From the NCBI GenBank assembly GCA_965237595.1, contig CBDEFY010000004.1, forward strand, positions 124,001 to 188,000: DNA of 64,000 nt, read 5' to 3'. Below, piece by piece: positions 17,557 to 27,290 of the stretch. The notes beneath the pieces were generated by a model. That model ran no database searches and had not been told where the DNA came from. It saw only the letters and a program-made list of their open reading frames with translations. How positions within the stretch are numbered: the stretch's first letter is position 1; each line of letters starts with the position of its first letter. The translations under genes were made by a program, and so were the position numbers. The DNA comes from UBA9611 sp965237595 (GTDB taxonomy: Bacteria; Chloroflexota; Dehalococcoidia; Lucifugimonadales; UBA3495).

Positions 17557-18086
17557 CTTGCTTTGAGAGCACCGGTATTTAGGACAGTTATGGGGTCGTC
17601 AAGAGTAAATGGGCCGCCACGAGGGAGACGCTTGGGCAAGGGCAGAGGATTTGGAATTTCTACGCTCGTTAGGACGATGGATATCCTATGAGAGTGGAGC
17701 AATTGAGTGAATCGGAGCGCAGTTGACGCGCTCAGGATACCGTACTATAGTTCCCGCCGCACAGGATGACACCGGTTCAGGGAAATCAGGTTGATCTGGG
17801 AAATTCAGGATTAGATCGGCCCGATGTTACCCAATGCGGCTAAATGTGGCTAGAGGAAGGATGCAGTAAATAGTAAATTTATTAGCTTCTCTATTTGTCA
17901 AATGAGACGTTTTACGATGTTTCCGATATAGTTTATCCATGAATTTGGGATACCCCTTCAGATAGAGTAATCGCCCTGTAGGCACCCAATGGGTGACGTT
18001 TCATAGTTCGAAACCTCGCTGGGGTCATTTACACGGGGAAATCGAAGGCAGGCAATACTACCGAGAGAACCCAGGAGACACCTACC
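17557..18086. other. gene-free region: IS right arm and relict element
   Basis: No supported gene lies in these ~530 bases. The first ~250 bases are the untranslated right arm of the IS1380 element, ending in two imperfect GGGAAATTCAGG-like direct repeats (17780-17809). The rest is AT-richer and holds the remnant of a second IS1380-type left end, listed separately. Confidence 0.6.
17905..17997 (+). mobile_element. decayed left end of a second IS1380-type element
   Basis: This stretch aligns with the leader and start codon of the intact IS at 16143-16234. Shared blocks include CTTCAGATAG, GTAA, AGGCACC and ATGGGTGACG, the last being the start codon and next two codons of the transposase. Similarity stops right after the start codon, so only the leader survives. 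It is clearly diverged from the intact copy, hence an older or different insertion. Confidence 0.6.
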
Positions 18087-18832
18087 ATGGCAAGAGGTTC
18101 TGGCACGGTCTTCCATCGACTATTGGCCCTGCCTAGTCCCAGTCCCTGGGTGCTCCTGGCCTTCATTCCTGCCATATTGCTGGCTCTGCTGACCATCGCG
18201 ATTATCAACAACCCCGTCCCCAGTCAGGACCTTGCGGTGATGGATTGGATCAAGGCCTGGGACAATCCGGGGCTTTTGGCCTTTTCACAGTGGTTAGTTT
18301 ACTTACCAGCACCAAGGCCGGCTTGATTTATGGAGCCGTAGGACTTGCCGGTCTTTTGATTGCTCGAAAGCACAAGGCCGCCATGGCCTTCGCCGTAGTG
18401 GGCACGGTGATCGCTGCGGTCTCGCTCTTGGGAGACTACACTTTGGGAGATATGGTCGACCGGTCCCGGCCTATGATTGGCAACACCGCTAGCAGTTATC
18501 CAAGCGGCCACGTTTTTGGAGGGACGGTACTATTCGGGCTTTTGGCGTTTTTAACAGTACAACACCGCCTTGAACGGAGACTGGTAATTCCGGTAATCAT
18601 CCTGGCGGGATTGTTGATCGTCGCGGTGGGGTTTTCACGTATCCACGAAGGCGCCCATTGGCCCAGCGACGTGGCTGCCGGATATTTGCTGGCTTGGACC
18701 GCGTTGATGTTGCTGGTCCCCTTGTACCGGCGTTACATCAAAATGGGGGGTTGGTCTTGGTTTCTCCCACCCGCGGCGTCTTCTCTTCATCAAGCGGCCC
18801 TAAATGCGCCAAGCCACCAGGATGCGCTATAA
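18087..18832 (+). pseudogene. PAP2-family phosphatase with a frameshift
   Basis: Two overlapping frames together encode one PAP2 membrane phosphatase. The first (from ATG 18087) gives the N-terminal membrane segment and runs to LLAFSQW; the second continues as VVSLLTSTKAGLIYGAVGL to the stop at 18832. The join lies near 18286-18292, where loss of one base from a CAACA-like sequence would explain the shift. Downstream motifs are intact: DRSRP, YPSGHVFGG and SRIHEGAHWPSDVAAGY, the three blocks of the lipid-phosphate phosphatase site. The intact catalytic half suggests either a recent mutation or a sequencing error. Confidence 0.75.
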
Positions 18833-18949
18833 ATTGTCCATTAGGTGGTTTACGCTCATGTGGCAGGGGCTAGCGCTTAAAGTGGAGTCAACGATATGCT
18901 AAATGTGGATTGGAATCTAAGAATCTACCGGCAGGCGTAGTATCAATTG

Positions 18950-19600
18950 ATGGAAGGAGCCGTTTTTAATCGTCCCATCCCCGGCCTTTCTTGGCAGGCC
19001 TACTTGCTGGCTGCCGGAATCTTGGGAACTCTGGCCCTGTTTATTTTTGCCTCGGCTTATTCCAACTTCCCCGGCGATGAAGGGGCCATCATTAGATTCC
19101 AGGCCCTTCGCACCGGATGGTTGGACGACGCGGCGGTAGGATTTGCCAACCTGGGATTGCTATGGGTGTTCCCGCCAGCCAGCGTGCTCCTGTTTGGAGG
19201 CCTGGCGTTAAGCCGCCGCTACGCCGACTTAGCCATGGCGGTGGCGGGTGTGGTGGTCATTGCGGTCGGCCACGGCCTGAAAGAGTTGGTGGACCGGCCC
19301 CGGCCCGAATTTCATATGGTGGGACCTACGCCCAGCGGCCTCAGCTTCCCCAGCGGTCACGCCCTCGTAGCAGTCATTATCGGAGGGGTTCTGGTTTACC
19401 TGGTAGGGAAATGGGTGAAACCGCCGGCGCTGCGGTGGGCGATTCAGGCTGGGCTGATCTTGGCGGTGATTGCCATGGGCGCATCCAGGGTCTACATGGG
19501 GGTCCACTGGCCCAGTGACGTTATCGGTTCCTACGTGTTCGGAGCGATGGCGCTGGTGGGTCTGATTGGGCTCCGAAACGCGGTGGCATCCGCCCGTTAA
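18950..19600 (+). CDS. PAP2-family lipid phosphatase
   Basis: A 216-residue integral membrane phosphatase of the PAP2 superfamily (undecaprenyl-diphosphate or phosphatidate phosphatase-like). The three catalytic blocks are LKELVDRPRPEF (with Lys/Arg), SFPSGHALV (His) and ASRVYMGVHWPSDVIGSY (Arg/His/Asp). About six hydrophobic segments are visible. ATG 18950 was chosen; the codon before it is TTG. It is a distant relative of the frameshifted gene just upstream, sharing only the motifs and the overall plan. Confidence 0.88.
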   Translation: MEGAVFNRPIPGLSWQAYLLAAGILGTLALFIFASAYSNFPGDEGAIIRFQALRTGWLDDAAVGFANLGLLWVFPPASVLLFGGLALSRRYADLAMAVAGVVVIAVGHGLKELVDRPRPEFHMVGPTPSGLSFPSGHALVAVIIGGVLVYLVGKWVKPPALRWAIQAGLILAVIAMGASRVYMGVHWPSDVIGSYVFGAMALVGLIGLRNAVASAR

Positions 19601-19674
19601 CTCCCTTGGCGCCCAGGATTTCCCCCATGCTACACTCGGTTTAGCCGTTATTTCGTGCCGGGTTGTGGGGGTTT

Positions 19675-20187
19675 ATGAACTGGATCGATATCGCCATTCT
19701 GGCCGTTTGGGGAATCTCGGCCCTTTGGGGGTTTTCCGCCGGCCTGCTGCAGGTGGTGGTGCCCTTTATCTCCCTGGTGGTCGGCCTGGCACTCTCCAGC
19801 CGCATCGGCGACTCAGTGGGCAATATCTTCTCAGGCTTCACCGACAACGAGAACGCCCAAACGGTGGCCGGCTTCATCCTGATTTTCGCGGTGCTGTTCG
19901 TTCTGGGTGGAATCATCAGTTTCATGGCCCGGAGCGTGCTGCGGATAATCCCGCTTTTCGGACTGGCCAACAGTTTGGCGGGGATGGCCGCCGGGGTGTT
20001 GGTAGGGTTTCTGCTCCTTTCTGGAATCTTGACGGGGATCCAGCGGTTCCCTTTTGAAGACCTGGATGAAACCATCGATGAATCGGCTTTGGGTACGTTT
20101 TTGGCCGATAACTTTGACGTGGTGATCCGGGGCGTTAAACTCATCCCAGGCGACTGGGACAACGAGCTGAATAAGCTGACCAATTAA
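19675..20187 (+). CDS. CvpA family membrane protein
   Basis: A 170-residue protein with four predicted membrane helices: residues ~3-25, 27-45, 63-85 and 101-122. It has the CvpA-type start NWIDIAILAVWGISALWGFSAG (~2-23). CvpA proteins are linked to colicin V export and envelope homeostasis, but their molecular role is unclear. A charged tail follows the last helix. ATG 19675 is preferred to TTG 19663; the ribosome site is weak. Confidence 0.8.
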   Translation: MNWIDIAILAVWGISALWGFSAGLLQVVVPFISLVVGLALSSRIGDSVGNIFSGFTDNENAQTVAGFILIFAVLFVLGGIISFMARSVLRIIPLFGLANSLAGMAAGVLVGFLLLSGILTGIQRFPFEDLDETIDESALGTFLADNFDVVIRGVKLIPGDWDNELNKLTN

Positions 20188-20406
20188 AGGCCCAGCCGCC
20201 CCACCGCGTGGTTTTCGCAGTCTCCGGGACCCCTTTCCGGTCTATGTGCTACTATAGTTCCCATTGGGCTCCGGGCGCGGGTACGGACCGCTCTGGGCTT
20301 GATGCGCATGTGTGGTGGCCCTGGCAACATACGGGCGGGAACTTCCCCCAACTACTTGCAATAGTGCTTATAGATGCGATTGCGGGAGGACCAATAGCCA
20401 GCCGAC

Positions 20407-21003
20407 ATGGTAGAGCAGGCGGAAATAGGACAACTGGCAACGGATGGCGCTTCTGGAAACGGAATTGCTGAGGCAGTGGACGTTCGTGTTCTGATCCTCG
20501 CACCGGTCCTGGTGTTGAACCTGAACTACGTCCCCGTGAACGTGTGCACCGTGCGCCGTGCCATTGTCCTGGTCAGCAAGGGCAAAGCCGAGCAGTTGGA
20601 GAACCACCGGGGCGAGCTTCACACCGTGACTGCGGTCATTGAAGCCCCCTCGATTATTCGGTTGGCCTACATGGTGAAGAGGCCCTTCCTGCCCCGCAAG
20701 CTGTCCAAGAAGGAAGTCTTCCTGCGGGACCGGTTCACCTGCCAGTATTGCGGAAAGAAGGCCCAAGACCTAACGCTGGACCACGTTATTCCCCGGCGGC
20801 AGAATGGCGCCCACACTTGGGAAAACGTGGTGACGGCCTGCAACCGCTGCAACCTCCACAAAGCGGGGCGCACTCCAGCCGAGGCGAAGATGCGATTGGG
20901 GAAGCCACCACGCGCCCCGGACCCCAACCCGTATCTGATACTCCAGAACAGGGTGATCTTGGACGAGTGGAAGCTCTATATCCCTTGGTCCATCAGGGAC
21001 TAG
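20407..21003 (+). CDS. HNH endonuclease
   Basis: A 198-residue protein with a C-terminal zinc-bound HNH nuclease domain. Zinc ligands are C112/C115 (TCQYCG) and C145/C148 (CNRC). The catalytic core is LTLDH126VIPRRQNGAHTWEN140VVTACNRCNLHK, giving D125-H126, N140 and H151. The N-terminal part (VLVLNLNYVPVNVCTVRRAIVLV) is the extension seen in a widespread chromosomal HNH group (often near cell-wall or DNA-metabolism genes) with no established function. It is not part of an intron or obvious mobile unit here. Confidence 0.87.
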   Translation: MVEQAEIGQLATDGASGNGIAEAVDVRVLILAPVLVLNLNYVPVNVCTVRRAIVLVSKGKAEQLENHRGELHTVTAVIEAPSIIRLAYMVKRPFLPRKLSKKEVFLRDRFTCQYCGKKAQDLTLDHVIPRRQNGAHTWENVVTACNRCNLHKAGRTPAEAKMRLGKPPRAPDPNPYLILQNRVILDEWKLYIPWSIRD

Positions 21004-21007
21004 AGGG

Positions 21008-21824
21008 TTAATCGCGGGAAGGTTGGTTCCTGGTAACGTCGGCCAAGGCTAGTTCCAAGACCCGGTCGTCGTCGTAGCGGACCGATACAGTTTCCTTCAA
21101 CCGGTGTCCCACGATTACCGTGGCCGTACCATTGGGCGTCTCCACCGATTCTCCAATCTTGGGCAGCGCCCGGTTTATCTGCCGGTACTGTTCGTACTCA
21201 AACCTCAGGCAACAGCGCAGTCTGCCGCAGGCGCCGGCCAGACCTTCCGCGCTGATGGGCAGGGCTTGCTCTTTGGCCATCCGCACCGAGATGGACTCAA
21301 ACTTGTCCAGCCATCGCACGCAACACAGTTCGTTGCCGCAACGGCCGATGCCTTCGGTCAATTTCGCAACATCCCGGTCGCCGACCTGGCGCAACTCCAC
21401 CCGGCCCCCGATGGCCGAACCTAACGTGTGGATCAGTGGGCGGAAGTCCACCCGTCCTTCGGCGCCAAAGGTTACGACCATGCGGGCGCGGTCGTAAGGT
21501 GTAGTGGGCGTCCACTATCTTCATGGGAATTTTCAGCTCACGGGCCTTGGTCCGGGCAATCTTGAAGGTCTCCTGCTCCGAGTCCCGGTTCTGCTGTAGA
21601 CGGCCCAGGTCGCCGGCCGTGGCCCTGCGCACCACGTGGGTGACTGGCTCTTCATCCGGCTGGGCGGCTACCAACTCGGCAGGCTCGCGGCAGACCCACG
21701 CCAGCTCTTGCGATTTTTGCAGCTGCACCACAACGTAGCTCTTGAGAGGCAGCGAAAAGTCGCCTGCTACGGCATAGGTCACCGGATCGGCGGTTCGCCA
21801 GCGCACGCCCACTATCAGGGTCAT
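21008..21824 (-). pseudogene. ricT: RicT/YaaT-like PSP1-domain protein, frameshifted
   Basis: Two frames add up to one PSP1/RicT protein of about 270 residues. The N-terminal part runs from ATG 21824 to KIPMKIVDAHYT; the C-terminal part resumes as YDRARMVVTFGAEGRVDF and ends at 21008. One extra base (the doubled A at 21496-21497 on the plus strand) causes the shift. The cysteine motifs RCGNELCC and ACGRLRCC are intact; in RicT such cysteines bind iron-sulphur clusters. The family works with RicA/RicF on RNase Y and phosphorelay control in Bacillus. Its start overlaps the holB stop. A single-base insertion in an otherwise perfect conserved gene suggests a sequencing error. Confidence 0.8.
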
Positions 21825-22840
21825 ATTTGGCCTGCTTCGATCGGTAGGTTAAGCATCAACACTTCCATCGCCAGCCTGGGGCTGACGTTACTATCCAGGC
21901 CCGATAAGGTCTGCATCAGGTGATGAATGAACTGCACAATCTGCGGTGTGCTCAGGCCCGATGCCTGGCTCCGCAGAGAATGGGCGTGGTCCGCATTGTG
22001 AAGAAACTCCTCCGCTCCCTCTTTGATTAGGAGAAGGTCCCGCCACCAGCGAAGCCAAAGGGCCAGCAGGTCCTTGGCGGCCTCGCGGTCGTTGCCGAAC
22101 AGGGACGCGACCTCGTTGGCGTAGGTGAACCGGGTCTCCAGCCCTGCGTCCAGGGTTTCCTGCATCTTTTCCAAGTCGGCCTGCCGCTGCTCCAGTACCT
22201 GGGCGTCGTCCAGTGCACTAATGGCCCATCCTAGGCAACCACGGGACAACTGGTACAACTGCTCCGCCTTTTCGTTGGTTTGATGCCGGTCTGTTGTCAG
22301 TCGGTCCACCATCTGCTCTTTCGATAGGGGAAGCAGGGTCAGGGTCTGGCACCGTGACCGGACGGTGGGCAACACTGCGCCGTCATCGGCCGTGAGCAGC
22401 AGGAACATCACCTGCGGGGGCGGCTCTTCCAGTGTTTTTAACAGTGCGTTGGCGGCGTCGTCAGTCATGGATTCAGCGCCGTCGAATATCACCACGCTGG
22501 AGGACCCCTCGTAGGGGTTCAGGCTCACCCGGCGCAGCACTTCTTTTATATCGCTAATGCCAATCATCGTCCGGGCCGACCGGGCTTCTTCACCCTGACC
22601 GGGAGCAACGGTCCTTACGTCGGCATGGAGCCTTTGGGCGATCCTGGTGCACTGAGTGCATGAACCGCAGGGTACACCCGGTCCCTCCAGACAATTTACG
22701 GCCTGAGAGAGGTTGACGGCAAGTGCCATCTTGCCCACGTGGGGCGGTCCGCTGAGCAGGTAGGCGTGGGACTGCCTCCGCTGCTTCAGGCTGGGCTCAA
22801 GCTGCTTGAGCAGGTGGTCTTGTCCGTGGACGGTCCACAT
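21821..22840 (-). CDS. holB: DNA polymerase III subunit delta prime
   Basis: A 339-residue clamp-loader AAA+ protein. Features are the P-loop-like GPPHVGKMAL (31-40, with Met replacing the usual Thr/Ser), a zinc-binding cysteine set C50/C58/C61/C64, and the SRC-type segment VRSRCQTL after the ANALLKTLEEPP helix. Delta prime subunits commonly have altered P-loops. ATG 22840 was chosen because the family begins with W-x-x-x-x-G-Q-x-x; the longer upstream frame is non-homologous. It overlaps ricT by four bases, the classic holB-ricT pair. Confidence 0.9.
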   Translation of the reverse strand: MWTVHGQDHLLKQLEPSLKQRRQSHAYLLSGPPHVGKMALAVNLSQAVNCLEGPGVPCGSCTQCTRIAQRLHADVRTVAPGQGEEARSARTMIGISDIKEVLRRVSLNPYEGSSSVVIFDGAESMTDDAANALLKTLEEPPPQVMFLLLTADDGAVLPTVRSRCQTLTLLPLSKEQMVDRLTTDRHQTNEKAEQLYQLSRGCLGWAISALDDAQVLEQRQADLEKMQETLDAGLETRFTYANEVASLFGNDREAAKDLLALWLRWWRDLLLIKEGAEEFLHNADHAHSLRSQASGLSTPQIVQFIHHLMQTLSGLDSNVSPRLAMEVLMLNLPIEAGQI

Positions 22841-22911
22841 AAAATCTTGTAGTCCCCAGAACCGGGCGGTGTTCAATAAAAACGGACGGTGTTGAATACT
22901 AGGCGGCGCGC

Positions 22912-24219
22912 CTAAACCACGTCGCAGTGCATCAGGTCTTGGTAGCTCTCCCGCCTGCGGATCAGGCGGCTTTGGCCGTCCTTTACCAGGACCATGGGCG
23001 ACCGGGGGTTCAGGTTGTAGTTGCTGGCCATGGAGGGGCAGTAGGCTCCCGCCGCGGGAATGGCGAGCACGTCTCCAGATTCCATCTTCGGCAGCATTAT
23101 ATCCGAGGCCAGCAGGTCTCCCGCCTCGCAATATTTACCGGCGATGGTAACCTTTTCGGCCGGTTCCAGGTCGGCCTTGTTGGCGGCAACCACTTCGTAC
23201 TCGGCCTGGTAAAGGGCGGGCCGGATATTGTCTCCCATGCCCCCGTCGACGCTGACGAATTTGCGCACGCCTGGCACGTCTTTGATGGCCCCGATGCGGT
23301 AGAGGGCCACGCCAGCGGGGCCGATGATGGCCCTGCCTGGTTCGATGACCAATGTAGGCGGCTCCATGCCCAACTCCTGGCAGGTCCCGGTCATGGCGGA
23401 GACAATTGTCTCCGCGTAAGCGGACACGGGAGGTGGCTCATGGCCGCGGGTGTATCCGATGGCGAATCCACCGCCCGGGCTGAACCGCTGCATCTCCAAG
23501 CCTTCTTCCCGGAACTCTGCGGCAAATCTCACTACCAGTTCCGTCGCCACGCGGTATGGTTCCAACTCGAAGATGGGCGAGCCCAGGTGGAAGTGCAGGC
23601 CACGCAGGTTCAGGTTCTTGGCCGCCAGGCCCATGCGGACCGCTTGGGCGGCATGGCCGGTCTGAATTGAAAATCCGAATTTGGAATCCAAGACCCCGGT
23701 GGTGGTGTAAACATGGGTGTGAGGGTCGATGCCGGGAGAGACACGGATTAAGATATCTTGCGTTTTACCCGCCTGCGCAGCAAGGCGGTCTAAGAGTTCC
23801 ATCTCATAGAAGCTGTCTACGACCACCCAGCCGATGGAGTGCTCCAACGCCTCGGACAATTCCTGGGGAGTCTTGTTGTTCCCGTGAAAATAGACTTCAT
23901 CCAGGGGGACTTTGGCGCTGATGGCAGTGGCCAACTCGCCGCCCGAGACCACGTCGAAACCCATGCCCTCTTCCTGGAACAGCTTGGCCAACGCTGGGTT
24001 GATGTAGGCCTTGCAGGCGTAGCTGACGTTGGTGGCCGGGTACAGCTTGCGGAACTCGCCGATGAAGCTGCGGCAGCGGGCCCGCAGAGTGTATTCGTCC
24101 AGCACGTAGACCGGGGTGCCGTACTCGTCGGCGAGGTCTATGGCCTTGCACCCTCCCAGCACCAATTGTCCTTGGGCGTCGACTTCAGCGGTATCTGGGA
24201 ATATGCTCTGTGGGAACAT
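22912..24219 (-). CDS. lysA: diaminopimelate decarboxylase
   Basis: A 435-residue PLP enzyme for the last step of lysine synthesis. The Schiff-base lysine is K70 in VSYACKAYIN; other features are YFHGNNKTPQEL, LHFHLGSPI, SPGGGFAIGY and, near the C-terminus, GAYCPSMASNYN with the catalytic Cys. ATG 24219 is selected because GAGG lies six bases before it; the ATG two codons earlier has GAGG directly abutting. The longer frame upstream is not homologous. It is transcribed toward holB, 71 bases away. Confidence 0.93.
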   Translation of the reverse strand: MFPQSIFPDTAEVDAQGQLVLGGCKAIDLADEYGTPVYVLDEYTLRARCRSFIGEFRKLYPATNVSYACKAYINPALAKLFQEEGMGFDVVSGGELATAISAKVPLDEVYFHGNNKTPQELSEALEHSIGWVVVDSFYEMELLDRLAAQAGKTQDILIRVSPGIDPHTHVYTTTGVLDSKFGFSIQTGHAAQAVRMGLAAKNLNLRGLHFHLGSPIFELEPYRVATELVVRFAAEFREEGLEMQRFSPGGGFAIGYTRGHEPPPVSAYAETIVSAMTGTCQELGMEPPTLVIEPGRAIIGPAGVALYRIGAIKDVPGVRKFVSVDGGMGDNIRPALYQAEYEVVAANKADLEPAEKVTIAGKYCEAGDLLASDIMLPKMESGDVLAIPAAGAYCPSMASNYNLNPRSPMVLVKDGQSRLIRRRESYQDLMHCDVV

Positions 24220-24467
24220 GGGCATCCTCGTGATTGACCTACAGGCCGGTGCGGCGCCGTGCTCTAGATGCCAAAACGCGGACGCCACTAAAAGCATAGT
24301 GCCAGCCTGAGCATTCCGCAACCACCGCCCCAACGTCAGGCACGTTGCCAGGCCGTTTGACTGAGTATCCGGCCGAGTATATACTCGGGGCACTTCGGCC
24401 CATTGAGCCAAATTTACGCCTGGCAAACCATTATCCGATACGCAAGCCATCACGCAAGGGAGCTATC

Positions 24468-24932
24468 TTGAATATTCAGGTAACCGTGAACGGAAAAGCC
24501 CATGAAAAGGAAGTGGACCCGCGTCTGCTCTTGGTCCATTTCCTCAGAGAAGACTTGGGACTGACCGGGACTAAGATTGGATGCGACACCAGTCAATGCG
24601 GCGCCTGCGTGGTGAAAATGGATGGGGCAACGGTGAAATCCTGCACCTGCCTTGCGGTCCAGGCCGACGGCAGCCAGATTACCACCATTGAGGGTCTGGC
24701 GCCGAACGGCGAGTTGGACCCGGTCCAAGAAGCCTTCTGGGAGAACCATGGCCTCCAGTGTGGTTACTGCACCGCCGGGATGATTATGACGGCGGTGGAG
24801 TTGCTGGAACAGAATCCCAACCCCTCGGCTGAACAAGTGCGGAACGGCTTGAAGGGCAACATATGCCGCTGCACCGGGTATCACAACATCGTGAAGGCCG
24901 TTCTCGCGGCTGCGGAAGCCAAGAGGAGTTAA
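24468..24932 (+). CDS. molybdenum hydroxylase, small [2Fe-2S] subunit
   Basis: A 154-residue CoxS/xanthine-dehydrogenase-type iron-sulphur protein. The plant-ferredoxin cluster uses C39, C44, C47 and C59 (GCDTSQCGACVV ... SCTC). The second helical cluster uses the CGYC and CRC cysteines (QCGYCTAGM and ICRCTGYHNIVKAV). It would carry electrons between the molybdenum site and FAD. Start is TTG 24468, with AGGGAGC just upstream. The stop is three bases before the large-subunit ATG. Confidence 0.92.
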   Translation: MNIQVTVNGKAHEKEVDPRLLLVHFLREDLGLTGTKIGCDTSQCGACVVKMDGATVKSCTCLAVQADGSQITTIEGLAPNGELDPVQEAFWENHGLQCGYCTAGMIMTAVELLEQNPNPSAEQVRNGLKGNICRCTGYHNIVKAVLAAAEAKRS

Positions 24933-24935
24933 GTT

Positions 24936-27287
24936 ATGACGACGAGAATATTTGGCTCTGGCATCCGGCGCCGTGAGGACCCGCGGTTAATCACCGGTGG
25001 CGCTACTTATACCGACGACGTGAAACTGCCGGGGATGGCCTACGCGGCCATGCTGCGCAGCCCCCACGCCCACGCCAAGATCAATAGCATCGATACCAGC
25101 GCGGCGGCCGCTGCCCCTGGTGTGGTGGCGGTTTTCACAGGCACCGACACGGACGGTGTGCTGAACCCCATCCCATGCGCTTGGATCCCGCCCGATTCCG
25201 ACGTCAAAGCGGTGGCTCACCCGGCCCTTGCCAAGGACGTGGTCCGGTATCAGGGCGACGCTGTGGCGGTGGTGGTGGCCGAGAGCCGCTACCAGGCGGA
25301 AGACGCCCTTGAATTAATCAACGTGGATTACGATGTGCTTCCCGCGGTGGTAGGCCCAGAAGCGGCCATGCAGCCGGGCGCCCCCCAGTTGCACGAGGAC
25401 GCCCCCAACAACCAGGCATTCCACTGGGTGGCCGTCGGCGGCGACACGGACGCGGCCTTTGCTAATGCCGATGTTATCGTCAAGGACACAATCCTCCAAC
25501 AGAGGTTGCTCCCCCACGCGATAGAGCCCCGCTCGGCGCTGGCTAGCTGGTCGCCCGCCATGGGGGAGTTGACACTGTGGAGCACCAGCCAGAACCCCCA
25601 TATCGTCCGGTTCCTGGGGTCGCTGGTGACGGGGATACCCGAGCATAAGATACGGGTCATCGCCACTGAAGTCGGTGGCGGGTTCGGGAGCAAGCTCCCC
25701 ATGTACCCCGACGAGATGGTCATCTCATTCTGCTCCATGCAGTTGGGCCGCCCGGTCAAATGGACCGCAACCCGTTCCGAGGGTTTCCAGGCGACCATCC
25801 ACGGCCGCGACCACGTGGAGCAAGTGGAGATGGCCGCCACCCGCGAGGGGAAGATCACCGGCGTCCGGTCGGTGGTCTACGCCGGCATGGGCGCTTATCT
25901 GTCCACGGCGGCCCCCGGCGTCCCGACCATCCTCCACGGCCTGATGTACAGCGGCCCCTACGACATCGGCTCAACCAGGGCCGACATCTACGGCGTGTTC
26001 AACAACGCCACTCCCGTGGACACCTGCCGCGGCGCCGGCCGCCCCGAAGCCACCTTCCTAGTGGAACGCCTGGTCGACCTGCTGGCGGTCGAACTGGGCA
26101 TCGACCCGGTGAAACTGAGGCGGAAGAACCTGATTCCCAAGTTTGAAGACGGCCACGATGTCGCCACGGGCCTCACCTACGACAGCGGCGACTACGAACC
26201 AATCCTGAACATGGCTTTGAACCATGTGGACTACCAAGCCCTCCGCCAAGAGCAGGCCCGTATGCGGGAGCACGGGGAGTACATGGGCATCGGCGTTACC
26301 TGCTACGCCGAGATCTGCGGCCTGGGACCGTCACAGGTAGCCGGCGCGGTCGGGTTCGGTGGGGGCCTGTGGGAAAGCGCCATCGTGCGCTTTCATCCCA
26401 CGGGCAAGGTGAATGTGTACACCGGCACCTCGCCCCACGGACAGGGAGAGGAGACCACCTTCGCCCAGATAATCGCCGACGAACTGGGTGTTGACGTTGA
26501 CGATGTGGGCGTCATTCACGGCGACACCAGCAACACGCCCATGGGCTGGGGCACCTACGGCAGCCGCACCACGACAGTTGGAGCGGCGGCCATGGTGCTG
26601 GCGGCCCGAAAAGTGAAAGAGAAGGCCCGCCTCTTGGCCGCCCACCTGCTGGAAGCGGCCGAGGCAGATGTTGAGTACGAGAACGGCAAGTTCTTCGTAA
26701 AAGGCTCGCCGGATCAGAGCAAGACCATCCAGGAGATGGCCACCATGGCCAACGTGGCTTGGAACATGCCGGAAGGCATGGAACCGGGTCTTGAGGCTTC
26801 GGCGTTCTACGACCCGCCCAACTTTGTCTTTCCCTTCGGCACCCATGTGGCGGTGGTGGTGGTGGACCCGGACAACGGGCACATCGAGGTCAAACGCTAC
26901 CTGGCAGCCGACGACTGCGGGCCGCAGATTAATCCGATGATAGTCGACGGCCAGGTCCACGGCGGCGTGGTGCACGGCGCCGGCCAAGCGCTCTGGGAAG
27001 GGGTGGTCTACGACGATAACGGCCAACTGCTGACCGGCTCGTTGACCGATTATGCTTTGCCCCGAGCCCACATGTTCCCGGACATCGAGACCCTGAGCAC
27101 GGTCACCCCTTCGCCCCACAACCCGTTGGGCGTAAAAGGTATTGGTGAGACGGGCGCCATCGCCTCTACAGTCACCATTTACAACGCGGTAATCGACGCC
27201 CTGCGGCCCTTGGGCGTCACCGGCATAGACATGCCACTCACCCCGGAAAAGGTCTGGCAGGCCATCCGCCAGCAGCAGGGGAGTTAA
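24936..27287 (+). CDS. molybdenum hydroxylase, large (molybdopterin) subunit, form II CO-dehydrogenase-like
   Basis: A 783-residue CoxL-type subunit binding the molybdopterin cofactor. N-terminal residues RREDPRLITGGATYTDDVKLPGM are typical. The active-site loop reads C-R365-G-A-G-R369 rather than the AYXCSFR loop of true CO dehydrogenases, placing it with form II or other hydroxylases whose substrates are often unknown. The catalytic Glu is E738 in KGIGETGAIAS. Order small-large-medium in one operon with 3-base gaps. It likely hydroxylates an aromatic, purine-like or aldehyde substrate; no MCD/CSD insertase gene is adjacent. Confidence 0.9.
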   Translation: MTTRIFGSGIRRREDPRLITGGATYTDDVKLPGMAYAAMLRSPHAHAKINSIDTSAAAAAPGVVAVFTGTDTDGVLNPIPCAWIPPDSDVKAVAHPALAKDVVRYQGDAVAVVVAESRYQAEDALELINVDYDVLPAVVGPEAAMQPGAPQLHEDAPNNQAFHWVAVGGDTDAAFANADVIVKDTILQQRLLPHAIEPRSALASWSPAMGELTLWSTSQNPHIVRFLGSLVTGIPEHKIRVIATEVGGGFGSKLPMYPDEMVISFCSMQLGRPVKWTATRSEGFQATIHGRDHVEQVEMAATREGKITGVRSVVYAGMGAYLSTAAPGVPTILHGLMYSGPYDIGSTRADIYGVFNNATPVDTCRGAGRPEATFLVERLVDLLAVELGIDPVKLRRKNLIPKFEDGHDVATGLTYDSGDYEPILNMALNHVDYQALRQEQARMREHGEYMGIGVTCYAEICGLGPSQVAGAVGFGGGLWESAIVRFHPTGKVNVYTGTSPHGQGEETTFAQIIADELGVDVDDVGVIHGDTSNTPMGWGTYGSRTTTVGAAAMVLAARKVKEKARLLAAHLLEAAEADVEYENGKFFVKGSPDQSKTIQEMATMANVAWNMPEGMEPGLEASAFYDPPNFVFPFGTHVAVVVVDPDNGHIEVKRYLAADDCGPQINPMIVDGQVHGGVVHGAGQALWEGVVYDDNGQLLTGSLTDYALPRAHMFPDIETLSTVTPSPHNPLGVKGIGETGAIASTVTIYNAVIDALRPLGVTGIDMPLTPEKVWQAIRQQQGS

Positions 27288-27290
27288 GCG

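Larger units (their letters stand above)
16067..17810 (+). mobile_element. IS1380-family insertion sequence (boundaries approximate)
   Basis: A ~1.74-kb element around one transposase gene. The ends are proposed from an inverted repeat of nine bases, ATTTCCCAG at 16072-16080 and CTGGGAAAT at 17796-17804, plus the outer CC/GG pairs. TTAG occurs just outside both proposed ends (16063-16066 and 17811-17814) and could be a 4-bp target duplication, but so short a match may be chance. About 250 bases of untranslated sequence follow the transposase. The size fits the family. Confidence 0.6.

Noticed and set aside
18004..18020. tRNA-like GTTCGAAACC motif
   Set aside because: No acceptor, D-arm or anticodon stem around it; it falls in decayed IS sequence.
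20188..20406. Small RNA or promoter around the TACTATAGT at ~20250
   Set aside because: Only the -10-like motif is visible; a -35 box and conservation could not be shown.
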